DNA of 64,000 bases from Capillibacterium thermochitinicola (lineage in GTDB: Bacteria > Bacillota > UBA4882 > UBA10575). The position numbers and the translations under genes were made by a program. Shown in pieces: positions 37,835-46,668 of this stretch. A model generated the notes under the pieces. That model had not been told where the DNA came from. It was given only the letters and a program-made list of their open reading frames with translations, and searched no databases. Within the stretch, counting starts at the first letter, position 1, and the number at the start of each line of letters is the position of its first letter. The DNA is taken from contig NZ_JAAKDE010000006.1 of the NCBI RefSeq assembly GCF_013664685.1, positions 1-64,000 of the forward strand, in the 5' to 3' direction.

Positions 37835-39002
37835 CTAAACAGGAGCCTCCCCTTCTCCGGTGCCGAACACACCGGCGACCACCGGTTCCGGTTCGTTCCG
37901 CCCGGCGGTGACCAGGGCATAGGCAAACCAGAATAAAAAAGAGCCGAGCGGAACCGCCCAAATGCTCTCGGCAAGACCGGCGACCAGTTGACCACCGAAG
38001 GCGGCTGTTATTCCCCGCCGCAGCCGGTCATCCCGGCTGGCGCTTTCCGGGCGACGGGCGGCCTTCCGGAACCGCACAAGCAACCAGCCAAAAAGCAGGA
38101 AAGCGGGTATCCCTTTCTCCGCCGCGATCTGGAGGTAGTGGTTATGGGCGTGGTCAACCCGCAGGGGCCGTAAAGCCGCCCGGAGCTCATCTTCGCCGCC
38201 TCCCGTCAGGGGATATTTCTGCACCAGCCGCCAGGTTTCCTGCCAAACCGCAAAACGATAACCCACCGTCCCACTGGCCAAAGGGTTGTGCCCAATCCGC
38301 CCCGCCACCGACGGAAAGAGGCCAAGCAGAATGAGGATAATCGCAACCAAACGACGGCGGTTCACCTGCTCCCGGGGCCCCCAGTAAGCAAAGAGAGCGA
38401 CGAGGGCGGCCACCCAGGCGGTACGGGCGTAGGTAAAAAGCAAAGCCGCCGCTGTCAAGCCGGTTAGCGCAATTTTTCTTCTGTCTTCTTCCGCACCGGC
38501 CAGAAAAAGGGGAAGCAGGAAAGCCAGGAACAACCCGGTAAGGTTGGGGTTGTGCCAAAGGCCGGTCACCCGGAAGGGCACGACAGCCCGCTCCGCCGGG
38601 GCAACCCACCCCCGCGGGAAAGGAGGGGCGGCCGCGGCTTGTACCAAGGTCATCACGCCCATGATCAAACCGATTATTTCCATGGCCAGCAGCCACCGCC
38701 GGTCCTGGCGGCCGTAAAGGCCGGCGGCGAACCCGGCTCCGGCCACGAGACACTCTTCGCCCCAGGTCCACAACGAAGCAGGAAAACCGGGCGCACAAAT
38801 GGCGGAAAAAAAAAGACCAGCCTAACCAGAGGTAAAGCGGTCTTGTCTGTTCCCTGAGTAATAAGCAGGATGAAGAAAGAACAAAACCCGGGAAGAAAAA
38901 AAGATAAGGCAACGAATCCTGCGGCCGCAGAAGCACCAAAAGGAAAGTGAAAAAGAAGAGCCGGGGCCAATGGGCCAAAACCCGCTGCTTGACCCTGCTC
39001 AC
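37835..39002 (-). pseudogene. O-antigen ligase/polymerase-like membrane protein, split by +1 base in a T9 run
   Basis: Wzy/WaaL-type polytopic protein for polymerising or ligating wall polysaccharide. From GTG 39002 the first frame encodes several hydrophobic helices (RLFFFTFLLVLLRPQDSLPY). The second frame, from about 38800, carries LWHNPNLTGLFLAFLLPLFL, YARTAWVAALVALFAYW and the loop DHAHNHYLQIAAEKGIPAFL. They meet at nine A on plus (38806-38814). With eight, WSFFSAICAPGF reads through, giving 388 aa. The start overlaps the end of the DUF4330 gene by 4 nt (GTGA). Confidence 0.82.
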
Positions 39003-39487
39003 TCTTTAACCACTACTATCCGGTTGATGGTACCGGTAAATTCCAGATAAAAGGTGTGGAACTTCCGTTGTTGCCCGGCCCGGACGGTCTCCCGCCCGAA
39101 AAAGATCCCTTCCCGCGCCACGATCTTCCCCTCCCGTTCCAAAACTAAAACCAGATTCTGTACGGACCAACCGCTTGGTGGAATCGCTTCCCCCAATGCC
39201 CGCTCCGCCGGAACGGCATCGACGTTGGTGGTCTTCTTGATGATCTTCCCCATAAATTCACCGGTTGTCCCGTCCTTGACCCACTGGCCGACGGCAAGCT
39301 GCGCGGCCTGCTCGGCCGCCAGATTAGCCACCACCTCCAGCCGGACCGTGTGCACCGTTTTCGGGTCAACCCGGGGCCAGCTTTGGACCACCGTCCGCCC
39401 GATCAGAACCAGCAGGGCCAGCCCTATCAGCACATCCAGCCAGTGGAGCCCCCCGCTGCGGCCGTCCCGGTCTTTGTTGCCCGTCAA
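38999..39487 (-). CDS. DUF4330-family membrane-anchored protein
   Basis: 162 aa. One N-terminal membrane helix (about 16-34, WLDVLIGLALLVLIGRT) followed by a beta-rich extracytoplasmic domain with LAVGQWVKDGTTGEFMGKII. Matches the DUF4330 layout; function unknown. It lies between a lipoprotein gene and the O-antigen ligase gene, so a role in surface polysaccharide export is plausible. Confidence 0.8.
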   Translation of the reverse strand: MTGNKDRDGRSGGLHWLDVLIGLALLVLIGRTVVQSWPRVDPKTVHTVRLEVVANLAAEQAAQLAVGQWVKDGTTGEFMGKIIKKTTNVDAVPAERALGEAIPPSGWSVQNLVLVLEREGKIVAREGIFFGRETVRAGQQRKFHTFYLEFTGTINRIVVVKE

Positions 39488-39501
39488 ATCTTTCCCAACC
39501 T

Positions 39502-40545
39502 TTACCCGCCGACCACCTTTTCCCGTTCGCCGGTTTGGACATTAATCCGCCAGGTCCCCATCTTCGCTTCGTCCCCGGTCGCTTGCACGCCGGGACTGAC
39601 CCGGATGAGAAACGCTTTGCTGTCCGGCTCCCACTGCCGGAAGGAGACGTTATATTCGCCAACGGGAAAAGCCTGTTCTAAATTAAAATTGAGGCGGTTT
39701 TTCTCGTCAACCTGATAAACCTCGACCCGGTCCGTTCCGGAGGTACTCCGGATCTCCACCGCCAAATACCGGGCATCCGGGGAAAAAGCCTGCAAAATTG
39801 TGTGCTGCCCGTAATAAACGTCCAGCGGTTCCAGGGTGACCTGTTCCGGGTCGGGCGTGGTGCCATCCCACTTCAAGACGGCCAATGCCCCGTGGGTTCC
39901 GGTCGTGCCAAAAGCAACGCGGCGGTTTTCCGGGTTTAAGACCACCGCGGCGTAACCGGCCCGCCCGGCCTCCAGTTCCGTCGTGCCGCCCAGCGGCGTT
40001 ATACGGGCGGGGAAATCCTGGAGGTTGAAAAGGTTGACTTCTTTGGTCTCGTCCTTTCCCCGTTGCACCCAGATGAGGTCGGTGCCAACCCCCCGCACTT
40101 CGACGGCTTTTAGCGGCCGCGCCGAAGAGATCCGGTACTCGTCGTTACTAAAACTGACGATCAGATCCTCGGTAATGTTCGCTCCGTATGGCCGGCTGCG
40201 GTCGAGCAGCTGCAGGCTGGTGGTAAAGGCGTAGCGTCCCTCGCTTAGATCCGACTCCTCCAGAATTTTGTACCCGACAAATTCCTGGTTTGCTTCCGCG
40301 CGCAGGGTTAAATCGGCACTCTGAAAGTCATTCCATGCTTCGTCGGTCAAATACGCACGGAGCTTGTCATCATTCTCATCGGCCAGCCGGGCGTTCATAA
40401 AGGAGTGCAAAAGCTCCCGGGCTTCCTCGCGGTTTCCTTGGGGGACCGTCGGTTGTCTTTCGGGGATGTTCAAATAATCCCAGATATTACAACCCTGCAG
40501 TGAGAAGACCAGAAAAAGGGAGAGCAACTTATACCGGACGGTCAT
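39502..40545 (-). CDS. Lipoprotein with beta-propeller-like C-terminal part
   Basis: 347 aa. Lipobox LQGC with Cys19. After an N-terminal helical region (about 38-110), the rest is beta-rich with repeats that look WD/TolB-like (YAAVVLNPENRRVAFGTTGT, FSPDARYLAVEIRST). ATG with GAGGTGG seven nt upstream. First gene of the lipoprotein-DUF4330-ligase-csaB-wecG-YitT run. No specific function recognised. Confidence 0.78.
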   Translation of the reverse strand: MTVRYKLLSLFLVFSLQGCNIWDYLNIPERQPTVPQGNREEARELLHSFMNARLADENDDKLRAYLTDEAWNDFQSADLTLRAEANQEFVGYKILEESDLSEGRYAFTTSLQLLDRSRPYGANITEDLIVSFSNDEYRISSARPLKAVEVRGVGTDLIWVQRGKDETKEVNLFNLQDFPARITPLGGTTELEAGRAGYAAVVLNPENRRVAFGTTGTHGALAVLKWDGTTPDPEQVTLEPLDVYYGQHTILQAFSPDARYLAVEIRSTSGTDRVEVYQVDEKNRLNFNLEQAFPVGEYNVSFRQWEPDSKAFLIRVSPGVQATGDEAKMGTWRINVQTGEREKVVGG

Positions 40546-40775
40546 CCGTACGCCACCTCACTACGATTTTTCTCCTTCTCATTCTCCCCTTTTTTTACGG
40601 CCTTTAAACCATCAGCTCCGGTGCTCCCGGTCCGCCCTCTCCGCGCCGGAATTTTGATCAATAATTTTTAATTAATTCATCAGGAAAATGAAGGGTTTTC
40701 TTGATTGTTCTTGAAAAAAACCTTGAAGATAAACTACCGTTTTCACGAAACGAACCTTAAGGGAAGGTGGGTAAT

Positions 40776-43460
40776 TTGATCCGTAAACTGGTTGGTCGTT
40801 GCCCCAAGTCGATGCTCCTTTTCGTCGGACTGATAATTATCCTCGGCACCACGCTCGCTTCCCCCGGCGTCCACGCCGCAGAAGATGCCCTTTTTACGGC
40901 CGGCATCCTTGTGACTTTGCCCCCGGACCAAGAGGTCGAACCCCAAGAGGTGGCTACGTATATTTTTCGGCTCGAGAACCGGACAACGGAAACCATCTTC
41001 CTCAAAGCAAGGGCGTTTTCCACCCAAGGCTGGCCCCTCCTCGGCCCCACGGAAGAACTGGTCTTAGCACCGGGCGGAGAAGAGTATGTGGTTTGCTCGC
41101 TCCTTGTCCCGTCGTCAGTGGCGGCAGGAACCGAGGACCGTTTACACCTGTTTTTAAGCGAGCAGAAGACCGAAAGAGAATACATCGTGCATACGAAAGT
41201 CAAAGCCGTTCGCCATCTGAAGTGGGACCCGGCCCCGCTGTACCGGGCCGAAGCGGGTACGGAAATCTTCATTCCGGTCCGCCTCCTCAACCTCGGAACA
41301 ACGACCGAACAGTTTGCACTGGAAATTGACTCGGAAAACGGTTGGCCTGTCTATTGGCTTAACCAGACGTCCAATCCGCTTGATCCAGGCCAAGCCAGGG
41401 AGATCCTCCTTAGTTGTCTGGTTCCCCCCGCGACGCCCGGGGGAACGTTGGAAGAGATCACCCTCCGGCTGCAAGGCAGCGGTCCCGAACTGCCGCCCCT
41501 AAAGGTAAAGGTCTTAATCACCGGGGCGCAAAACGCCTTGCGCGACCAGGAGTTGGCCATTCCTGTAAGTTCCGCCGTGAACTTCAGTTATTTGCCACCC
41601 ACCCCCGAGGCCGGCATGCCGTGGAATTTAATCTGGCGCACCAGCGGGGAACTGTCCGCCGATACCCGCGTCGACCTGTTTTTCAGCGGCACCCACGAAG
41701 CCGCCCTCCCCTCCACCACTTACCTGGGGGTTACCGGCGACCAGTGGACTTTACGCCTGGGCGCCCTGGGGCATAACTGGGACGGGCTGATTCCGCCGCC
41801 CACCTATTCCTCCCTCCTTTACTACCAAAACCGGAGCGCGCTCCCCTGGAGCCTCTGGGTCGGCCCAACGACCACAGAGGCGGCTCCTTTGTGGTGGGGA
41901 ACCAAATTCGAGCTGCCCCGGGCGAACTTACGTTTAAACTACATGCAAAACCTGGAGGAGGAACGCCACTTCCAACATGCCCTCTCCGCCGCCTACCAGC
42001 TTTATGCCTCACCGCTTTACGGCTGGAATATAACCACCCACGGTGCCGTCGGCCTGGGCGGGGCCAGTCCGCTCACCCATGGCGGCCTGATCCTGAACCG
42101 CCGGACGGAAGACTGGGATTTGACCGGGGAATACAATAAAGGCACCGACTTTTATACCCTGACTGCCTTTGACGAGCTTGCCCTCTCCACTTACACCTAC
42201 GCCATTGAGGGTCTCCGGCTCGCCACCGGCTACACCTGGCGCGCGGAGAACCCCCCGGCGGCGCCCCTGCTCCACAGCAATAAAGTTTGGACCGACTTCT
42301 CCTTCGGCGATTACCGGCTCGGGCTTGCGCATACCTACCGCTCCGACGGACGGATCAATGAAATCAAGGCCGGTACCACCAAGCGCCAAGCCCGGAACAT
42401 CTTCAGTTTTTCGGCCAACTACATCCATGAGGACTTGAGTGTTTTACGCCAGTCGTTATTGCTTAGCGGCCGGTACCGTTTCCGGGTAACATCCGAAAAC
42501 TACCTGGAAGCACTCTTGAGCGAGACCTTCACCTTTGAAGAAGCCACTATGAACAAGCGGCCGGAACTGGGATTAAGATGGCGCTATGTCCCGGTCCGCC
42601 AGCCCTGGAGCTGTTTCGGCCTCATCCAGTGGGATCTCTCGTCACCCCTATATAAAATAACCGCCCTCCAAACGGGCCTCAGCAGGCAAATGGCTTCCGG
42701 TACTTCCTGGCAGATCTATGCCCAACTGTTTTACGACGAACAGGACCCGGTTTACAGCATGAATTTCCGCTTGCAACATCAAGACCTCTTCCGCATCCCG
42801 CCGCCATGGTCCGGTCTCCACGGGAAAGCCTTTGTCGATCTCGACCGGAACGGCCTGCACAGCCCCGACGAACCGGTCCTGGCCGGATTGCCCGTCGTCT
42901 TCAACGGGAAGAAGGAAACGGTCACCGATGCCGACGGCAACTGGGAGATCGCTTTTACCGGTACCGGGCTACAATTTATCGAGTTTCCGGCCCAATTCGA
43001 CGGGTATTACACCTTGCAGGCCAGAAAAGAGGTCATCACCGAAGCGCAAAAATCCGTGGCGGTTTTGGTGCCCTATCTGCCGCCAACCGAGGTCCACGGC
43101 CGGCTCTCCATCGACCGCCCCGCCGACGATCTGTTTGCTGCCGAAGCGACAGACTTGTCCCAGGTGGTGGTGGCCGTCTTCGACCATAACAACAACTTGG
43201 TCATAGAAAAAAGCGCCGATCAGGATGGCGCCTTTTTCCTCACTCTCCTTCCAGGTGAGTACCGCTTGGAGGTGGTATTTAAAACCCCCGCTTTAGCAGA
43301 GGCTTATGAACAACCGCAACCAATCACTTTTGAAGTTACCGCTGCTTCGCCGCTTCTTCTCTCGATTCCGCTCCGTCCGGTGCCAAAAGAGATTGAGTTC
43401 TTCCATGACGAAGGCTTACCGCTGGAGTTTTATGAAACCTATACCGAAGACAACTGGTAA
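40776..43460 (+). CDS. Large secreted beta-rich protein with barrel-like centre and SdrD-B-like domain (putative surface assembly platform)
   Basis: About 894 aa. Signal peptide (about 1-34). Two Ig-like NEW3-type domains follow (about 45-150 and 150-255: YIFRLENRTTETIFLKARAF; FIPVRLLNLGTTTEQFALEI). About 270-675 shows alternating, aromatic-ended beta strands typical of outer-membrane barrels (GDYRLGLAHTYRSDG-like segments, many YxY/WxL strands). Then an SdrD-B/carboxypeptidase-regulatory-like domain (GKAFVDLDRNGLHSPDEPV) and a C-terminal Ig-like domain. Usher-like in size, but the N-terminus is not the classical usher domain. TTG 40776 follows GAAGGTGG; a GTG at 40767 is possible. Its 3' end overlaps the convergent subunit gene by 22 nt. 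Confidence 0.75.
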   Translation: MIRKLVGRCPKSMLLFVGLIIILGTTLASPGVHAAEDALFTAGILVTLPPDQEVEPQEVATYIFRLENRTTETIFLKARAFSTQGWPLLGPTEELVLAPGGEEYVVCSLLVPSSVAAGTEDRLHLFLSEQKTEREYIVHTKVKAVRHLKWDPAPLYRAEAGTEIFIPVRLLNLGTTTEQFALEIDSENGWPVYWLNQTSNPLDPGQAREILLSCLVPPATPGGTLEEITLRLQGSGPELPPLKVKVLITGAQNALRDQELAIPVSSAVNFSYLPPTPEAGMPWNLIWRTSGELSADTRVDLFFSGTHEAALPSTTYLGVTGDQWTLRLGALGHNWDGLIPPPTYSSLLYYQNRSALPWSLWVGPTTTEAAPLWWGTKFELPRANLRLNYMQNLEEERHFQHALSAAYQLYASPLYGWNITTHGAVGLGGASPLTHGGLILNRRTEDWDLTGEYNKGTDFYTLTAFDELALSTYTYAIEGLRLATGYTWRAENPPAAPLLHSNKVWTDFSFGDYRLGLAHTYRSDGRINEIKAGTTKRQARNIFSFSANYIHEDLSVLRQSLLLSGRYRFRVTSENYLEALLSETFTFEEATMNKRPELGLRWRYVPVRQPWSCFGLIQWDLSSPLYKITALQTGLSRQMASGTSWQIYAQLFYDEQDPVYSMNFRLQHQDLFRIPPPWSGLHGKAFVDLDRNGLHSPDEPVLAGLPVVFNGKKETVTDADGNWEIAFTGTGLQFIEFPAQFDGYYTLQARKEVITEAQKSVAVLVPYLPPTEVHGRLSIDRPADDLFAAEATDLSQVVVAVFDHNNNLVIEKSADQDGAFFLTLLPGEYRLEVVFKTPALAEAYEQPQPITFEVTAASPLLLSIPLRPVPKEIEFFHDEGLPLEFYETYTEDNW

Positions 43461-43963
43461 TTGACCTGCACTTTATACTGGCCGGGTCTGACGTCTTCGA
43501 AACCCCGCAGCACAAGGCGGAAATAAACCTTCAGCTCCAGCCAGCCGTTGGTGTAGCCGCCGGTGGTGAGGACCTGCCCGGTCGTCCGCAGCGGTAGCCA
43601 GTTGACGCCATCCAGCGACCACTCAATGGCCCCTTCCTTCAGACCCTGTTCGGTCACCCCACTAATGAGCAGCCGCCATTCCTTCCCGCCGTTGGAGTAA
43701 ACCCGTACCGGTATGTACTGGTCCGTGGTAATCGGCGTATAGTAGACGGGATAACCGGCCGCGGGGAAAGGCTCTTCCGGTTTCGAACGGGCCAGATCAA
43801 AAGCGATCTCCCCGGAACCCATCTCCATCTTCAGAATCTCCGGAATCTCGACCCTGACCTTATGGTGCGCCGGTTGATCGGCCGCGTAAACTTGGGAGAC
43901 CATTAGTAGCAGTAAAAATAAAATCCCGGCAAACTGCGGATACAGTAAGGAACGTTTCACCAC
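43439..43963 (-). CDS. Secreted subunit-like protein D of the c-di-GMP-controlled locus
   Basis: 174 aa. Signal peptide (LLYPQFAGILFLLLLMVSQV, cut near VYAADQ), then a beta-rich domain. It shares with the three paralogues a motif W-x-L-x-I-S-G (KEWRLLISG), a following WSLDG segment, and a C-terminal G-x-Y strand (RPGQYKVQVNYQL). It is the most divergent copy. GTG 43963 lies eight nt after GGGAGG. It has its own promoter and class I c-di-GMP riboswitch, so it can be regulated apart from the operon upstream. Confidence 0.8.
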   Translation of the reverse strand: MVKRSLLYPQFAGILFLLLLMVSQVYAADQPAHHKVRVEIPEILKMEMGSGEIAFDLARSKPEEPFPAAGYPVYYTPITTDQYIPVRVYSNGGKEWRLLISGVTEQGLKEGAIEWSLDGVNWLPLRTTGQVLTTGGYTNGWLELKVYFRLVLRGFEDVRPGQYKVQVNYQLSSV

Positions 43964-44023
43964 GTCCTCATCCTCCCTCTCCACAGACGCAGGGACGCCA
44001 AGAAAACAAAAAGGGATTTTTTT

Positions 44024-44104
44024 CGGCGGCCCGGCGATCATAGTGGTTACCACTTTAGACCCGTGGCTTTGCGCCCCCGTCTTTCGACGGGTTTGCCTTT
44101 ATCG
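44024..44104 (-). promoter_or_regulatory. Cyclic di-GMP-I (GEMM-I) riboswitch
   Basis: On minus: AAAGGCAAACC, a GAAA-capped stem (CGTC-GAAA-GACG), GGGCGCAAAGCCACGGG, TCTAA, a second hairpin AGTGG/CCACT, then GATCGCCGGGC. This is the GEMM-I core in order: GGCAAACC, GAAA tetraloop, CGCAAAGCC, CTAA. It lies in the leader between promoter 44137-44165 and the subunit gene at 43963. I see no clear terminator after it, so control of translation or mRNA stability is possible. The base equivalent to the ligand-contacting G20 appears to be G, which favours c-di-GMP over cGAMP. Confidence 0.88.
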
Positions 44105-44136
44105 TAAAATCCGCTTATGTATTCAACTTTACTTTA

Positions 44137-44165
44137 ATTATACAATATTTTGCTACAAATGGCAA
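44137..44165 (-). promoter_or_regulatory. Sigma-A promoter of the riboswitch-subunit D transcript
   Basis: Minus-strand TTGCCA (44160-44165), 17 nt, TATAAT (44137-44142), starting just after the stop codon of subunit C. Confidence 0.75.
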
Positions 44166-44169
44166 TCCT

Positions 44170-44646
44170 TTATAGGTTAACTAAGGTCAAGGTTAACGTA
44201 CTACTGTAGTGACCAGGACTTTCGTCCCCTTTGAGCACCAGACGGAAGGATAAACTATCGCTGATCACCCGTAAAAAACCGGAAATCCGCATCAATTCCT
44301 GGTTGCTTCCCGCGGCCGGCATCCGCCGGTAAGTACCGTTCCGCAATTTCCACTCCATCTGCGCCAACGGTATCCGCTCCGCCCCGGCGACAAAATCCTC
44401 CCCGGAAAGCAGTAATTGCCATTCGTTAAGGAGCACCAAAACCGTAAAGGAGATGGCGTTTTCCGCCTCAAAATACTCGAGGGTCGGGTCAAAGGGATCG
44501 GTCTTCAACTCCCCCAGGTTGGCTACAGTATTACCGAGGGCAAGAATCGCTCCATTCTCCCAATCGATCCCCTGGACTTGCACGGGCACCAATGCCACCG
44601 TCAGGAGCAACCCCAGTAGCAGCAGGCAAACCCTGCCTTTACCCAT
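44170..44646 (-). CDS. Secreted subunit-like protein C
   Basis: 158 aa: signal peptide (MGKGRVCLLLLGLLLTVAL to VQVQG), then a beta domain. Motif NEWQLLLSGEDF followed by IPLAQMEWKLRNGTYRRM and AAGS, very like subunit B (DWEVRISAEDF, IPITRLQWRTEDGIYRDM, ASGS). Ends SPGHYSSTLTLTLVNL, the shared terminal strand. ATG 44646 with AGGAGG upstream. It lies 12 nt after subunit B. Confidence 0.82.
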   Translation of the reverse strand: MGKGRVCLLLLGLLLTVALVPVQVQGIDWENGAILALGNTVANLGELKTDPFDPTLEYFEAENAISFTVLVLLNEWQLLLSGEDFVAGAERIPLAQMEWKLRNGTYRRMPAAGSNQELMRISGFLRVISDSLSFRLVLKGDESPGHYSSTLTLTLVNL

Positions 44647-44658
44647 TACGCTCACCTC

Positions 44659-45159
44659 CTATGGTACGAATAAGGTGTAGGTTATGGGGGCGGAGTAGGT
44701 TCCTCCCCATTCGTCACCCCTTAATTCCAGACGGTAGGAGATTTTCTTACTATGCTTTACCCCAGCGCGCGGCTGGTGATCCCTTTTCCGGGCCAACACC
44801 AGATAACTGCCACTGGCGGGCATATCCCGGTAGATCCCGTCCTCCGTCCGCCACTGCAGCCGGGTGATGGGGATGGTCCGGGTCCCGTCCCGGAAATCTT
44901 CCGCCGAAATCCGTACCTCCCAATCGGTCTGGATATTACAACGGTAATCAACCTGGACCGCATTGATCCGTTCGTAATAAAGGCGTCCATTCTCACGGCG
45001 TGGTTCTCCCAAATCCACCACCGGCACCGACAAGGCGATCTCGGTCCGTTCGGGAATGACAAATTCAAGAACGCAATCGGCCGTTCTGAGCGGTTCGGCC
45101 AACAAGAAAAAAGCGGGAAGAAGAAGGATACCGACCAGTCGCCACCGTCCCATACGCAT
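44659..45159 (-). CDS. Secreted subunit-like protein B
   Basis: 166 aa: signal peptide (GRWRLVGILLLPAFFLLAEP), one beta domain. VDYRCNIQTDWEVRISAEDF matches subunit A (VTYRCNHMDGWALKVSATAF) closely; later TRLQWRTEDGIYRDMPASGS and the terminal strand GGTYSAPITYTLFVP. ATG 45159 has AAGGAGG six nt upstream; the frame continues to 45243 but without SD. Confidence 0.82.
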   Translation of the reverse strand: MRMGRWRLVGILLLPAFFLLAEPLRTADCVLEFVIPERTEIALSVPVVDLGEPRRENGRLYYERINAVQVDYRCNIQTDWEVRISAEDFRDGTRTIPITRLQWRTEDGIYRDMPASGSYLVLARKRDHQPRAGVKHSKKISYRLELRGDEWGGTYSAPITYTLFVP

Positions 45160-45239
45160 ACTTTCCCTCCTTTTTCTTTTTTCGGCCCCTGCCGCGGCCG
45201 GCAGGCTGACTACCCCGGCATGCCTTGTCATAAACCTCT

Positions 45240-46052
45240 TCATTGCACCGTAAAGACCTTTTGGTAGCCGGCCAACTTGGAACCGCCATAATCCACAACG
45301 GCAATCGCCACGTAGCTACCCGGCTTGAGCCGCAGCTCCTCTTGGATACGGATCTGGCGGCTACTCTGGGGCAGGACTTTACTGGGCGGGATCGTCACCA
45401 GCCCGACCCGTTTGTTTTGGAGATCCTTGATTTCAATCCGTCCCGTGGGTTCCAGAACGGAATCACCTTCATTAACAAAGAGAACCGTCGCGGCGATTCC
45501 CGGCCGGCCGTTTATATGCCTGCTTTCAATAGTAAAGTCATCAATCCGCCCTTTGACGGTAACCGGCCCGGGAACGGTAATGGTGATGCTGCCGCCCACC
45601 CGGCCACTCATGCGCATTCCGCTTGTTTGCACCACCGAATACGGGAGAAACTCCACAAAAAACATGCTCCAATAATCGCCGGGCGCCGTCCCGGCCGGCA
45701 CTTGTCCGCTGATCGTCACCATTTTTTTACCGCCCGCGGGCAACACAAATTCACTGGGTTCAATCCGCAGCCACGCGGTGGCGGACCTTTCCACCCGGTT
45801 AGGCTCGGCGTAAAACTGGACGGTCCCCTCCTGGTCAAAATCCCAATCCATAAAGTAGGTCTTCACCCTGATCTCTTTATCGGAAGCCCCGTAGACCTCG
45901 ATCTGGCCTTCAAAATAGCCACCGCTCTCCGCCGTAAACGCCAAGCGTGGCGGTGTCACAGTGATACTGTTCGCTACCCCCGTCAAGGATAAAAAGCCCA
46001 CCATCAAGGTGAGCATAAGAAGACTTCGCCATTTCAGGAAGTTCGGTTTCAT
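45240..46052 (-). CDS. PapD-like periplasmic/surface chaperone
   Basis: 270 aa. Signal peptide (about 1-29), then a two-domain Ig-fold of chaperone type: SITVTPPRLAFTAESGG, a strand pair ending VKTYFMDW, PNRVERSATAWLRIEPSEFV, LPAGGKKMVTISGQVP and APGDYWSMFFVEF; the second half is FTIESRHINGRPGIAATVLF and LPQSSRQIRIQEELRL. This is the pattern of pilus chaperones (PapD/DUF916-like). The classical chaperone Arg/Lys pair was not assigned. ATG with a weak SD. It sits second in the subunit operon, which suits a chaperone for these subunits. Confidence 0.82.
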   Translation of the reverse strand: MKPNFLKWRSLLMLTLMVGFLSLTGVANSITVTPPRLAFTAESGGYFEGQIEVYGASDKEIRVKTYFMDWDFDQEGTVQFYAEPNRVERSATAWLRIEPSEFVLPAGGKKMVTISGQVPAGTAPGDYWSMFFVEFLPYSVVQTSGMRMSGRVGGSITITVPGPVTVKGRIDDFTIESRHINGRPGIAATVLFVNEGDSVLEPTGRIEIKDLQNKRVGLVTIPPSKVLPQSSRQIRIQEELRLKPGSYVAIAVVDYGGSKLAGYQKVFTVQ

Positions 46053-46084
46053 CGTTTTGATGTTTACACCTACTTCGCAATCGG

Positions 46085-46576
46085 TTATAACGTAACCAGT
46101 GTATATGTAACCGTGGTGCTGTATTCGCCCGCATAGGCGTTTTCCGGAAAGTCCATGGCATAATAAATCTCGGTGGTGGTGTTAACCGGTTCCAACCCAG
46201 TCGCGACGACGATATCCGTTTCGGACATTTGGGTGTCGGTTTTGTCCGGCGCCGTGCCGAAATAGAGGTAGTTAACGGGAATCGTGATACTGGGATCGAT
46301 GGCGTTTTGGAAGGCGGTCGCCGAAACCTTTAACGCCCAACCATCCATGTGGTTACAACGGTATGTTACCTTTAAGGGTGTGGCGGACACGATCCGGTTC
46401 TGAAGCACATTCCCTACTAAAAAGTTGCCCAGGTCAATGCTGTCCTCCGACAACTCGAGCTCCGCAATCTCAGGGATGGTCACAATAATATCGTGGGTTT
46501 TCTCGACCGCAAAGCTTGTCCCCAGTACTATTACTAACAAAACGATTGGCAAGATTAATTTCATTTCTTTCCGCAT
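46085..46576 (-). CDS. Secreted subunit-like protein A (first gene of operon)
   Basis: 163 aa: signal peptide (MKLILPIVLLVIVLGTSFA), then a beta domain with IIVTIPEIAELELSEDSIDL, VTYRCNHMDGWALKVSATAF and the terminal strand AGEYSTTVTYTLVTL. The motif W-x-L-x-V-S-A also recalls WxL domains of Gram-positive surface proteins. ATG 46576 has GAGGAGG seven nt upstream. It is transcribed through a class II c-di-GMP riboswitch and terminator. Confidence 0.82.
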   Translation of the reverse strand: MRKEMKLILPIVLLVIVLGTSFAVEKTHDIIVTIPEIAELELSEDSIDLGNFLVGNVLQNRIVSATPLKVTYRCNHMDGWALKVSATAFQNAIDPSITIPVNYLYFGTAPDKTDTQMSETDIVVATGLEPVNTTTEIYYAMDFPENAYAGEYSTTVTYTLVTL

Positions 46577-46621
46577 GCAAAACCCTCCTCGTATTATCAC
46601 AAAAGATTAATAAAATTAGAA

Positions 46622-46668
46622 AAACAAAAAACCGGCCTACAGGGAAATACACCCTTAGCGCCGGTTTC
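46622..46668 (-). terminator. Riboswitch-controlled terminator
   Basis: AAACCGGC and GGCCGGTTT (46660-46667 with 46629-46636) enclose a smaller AGGG/CCCT stem and are followed by TTTTTTGTTTTT. The 5' arm overlaps the 3' end of the class II aptamer, so the two folds exclude each other. Confidence 0.88.
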
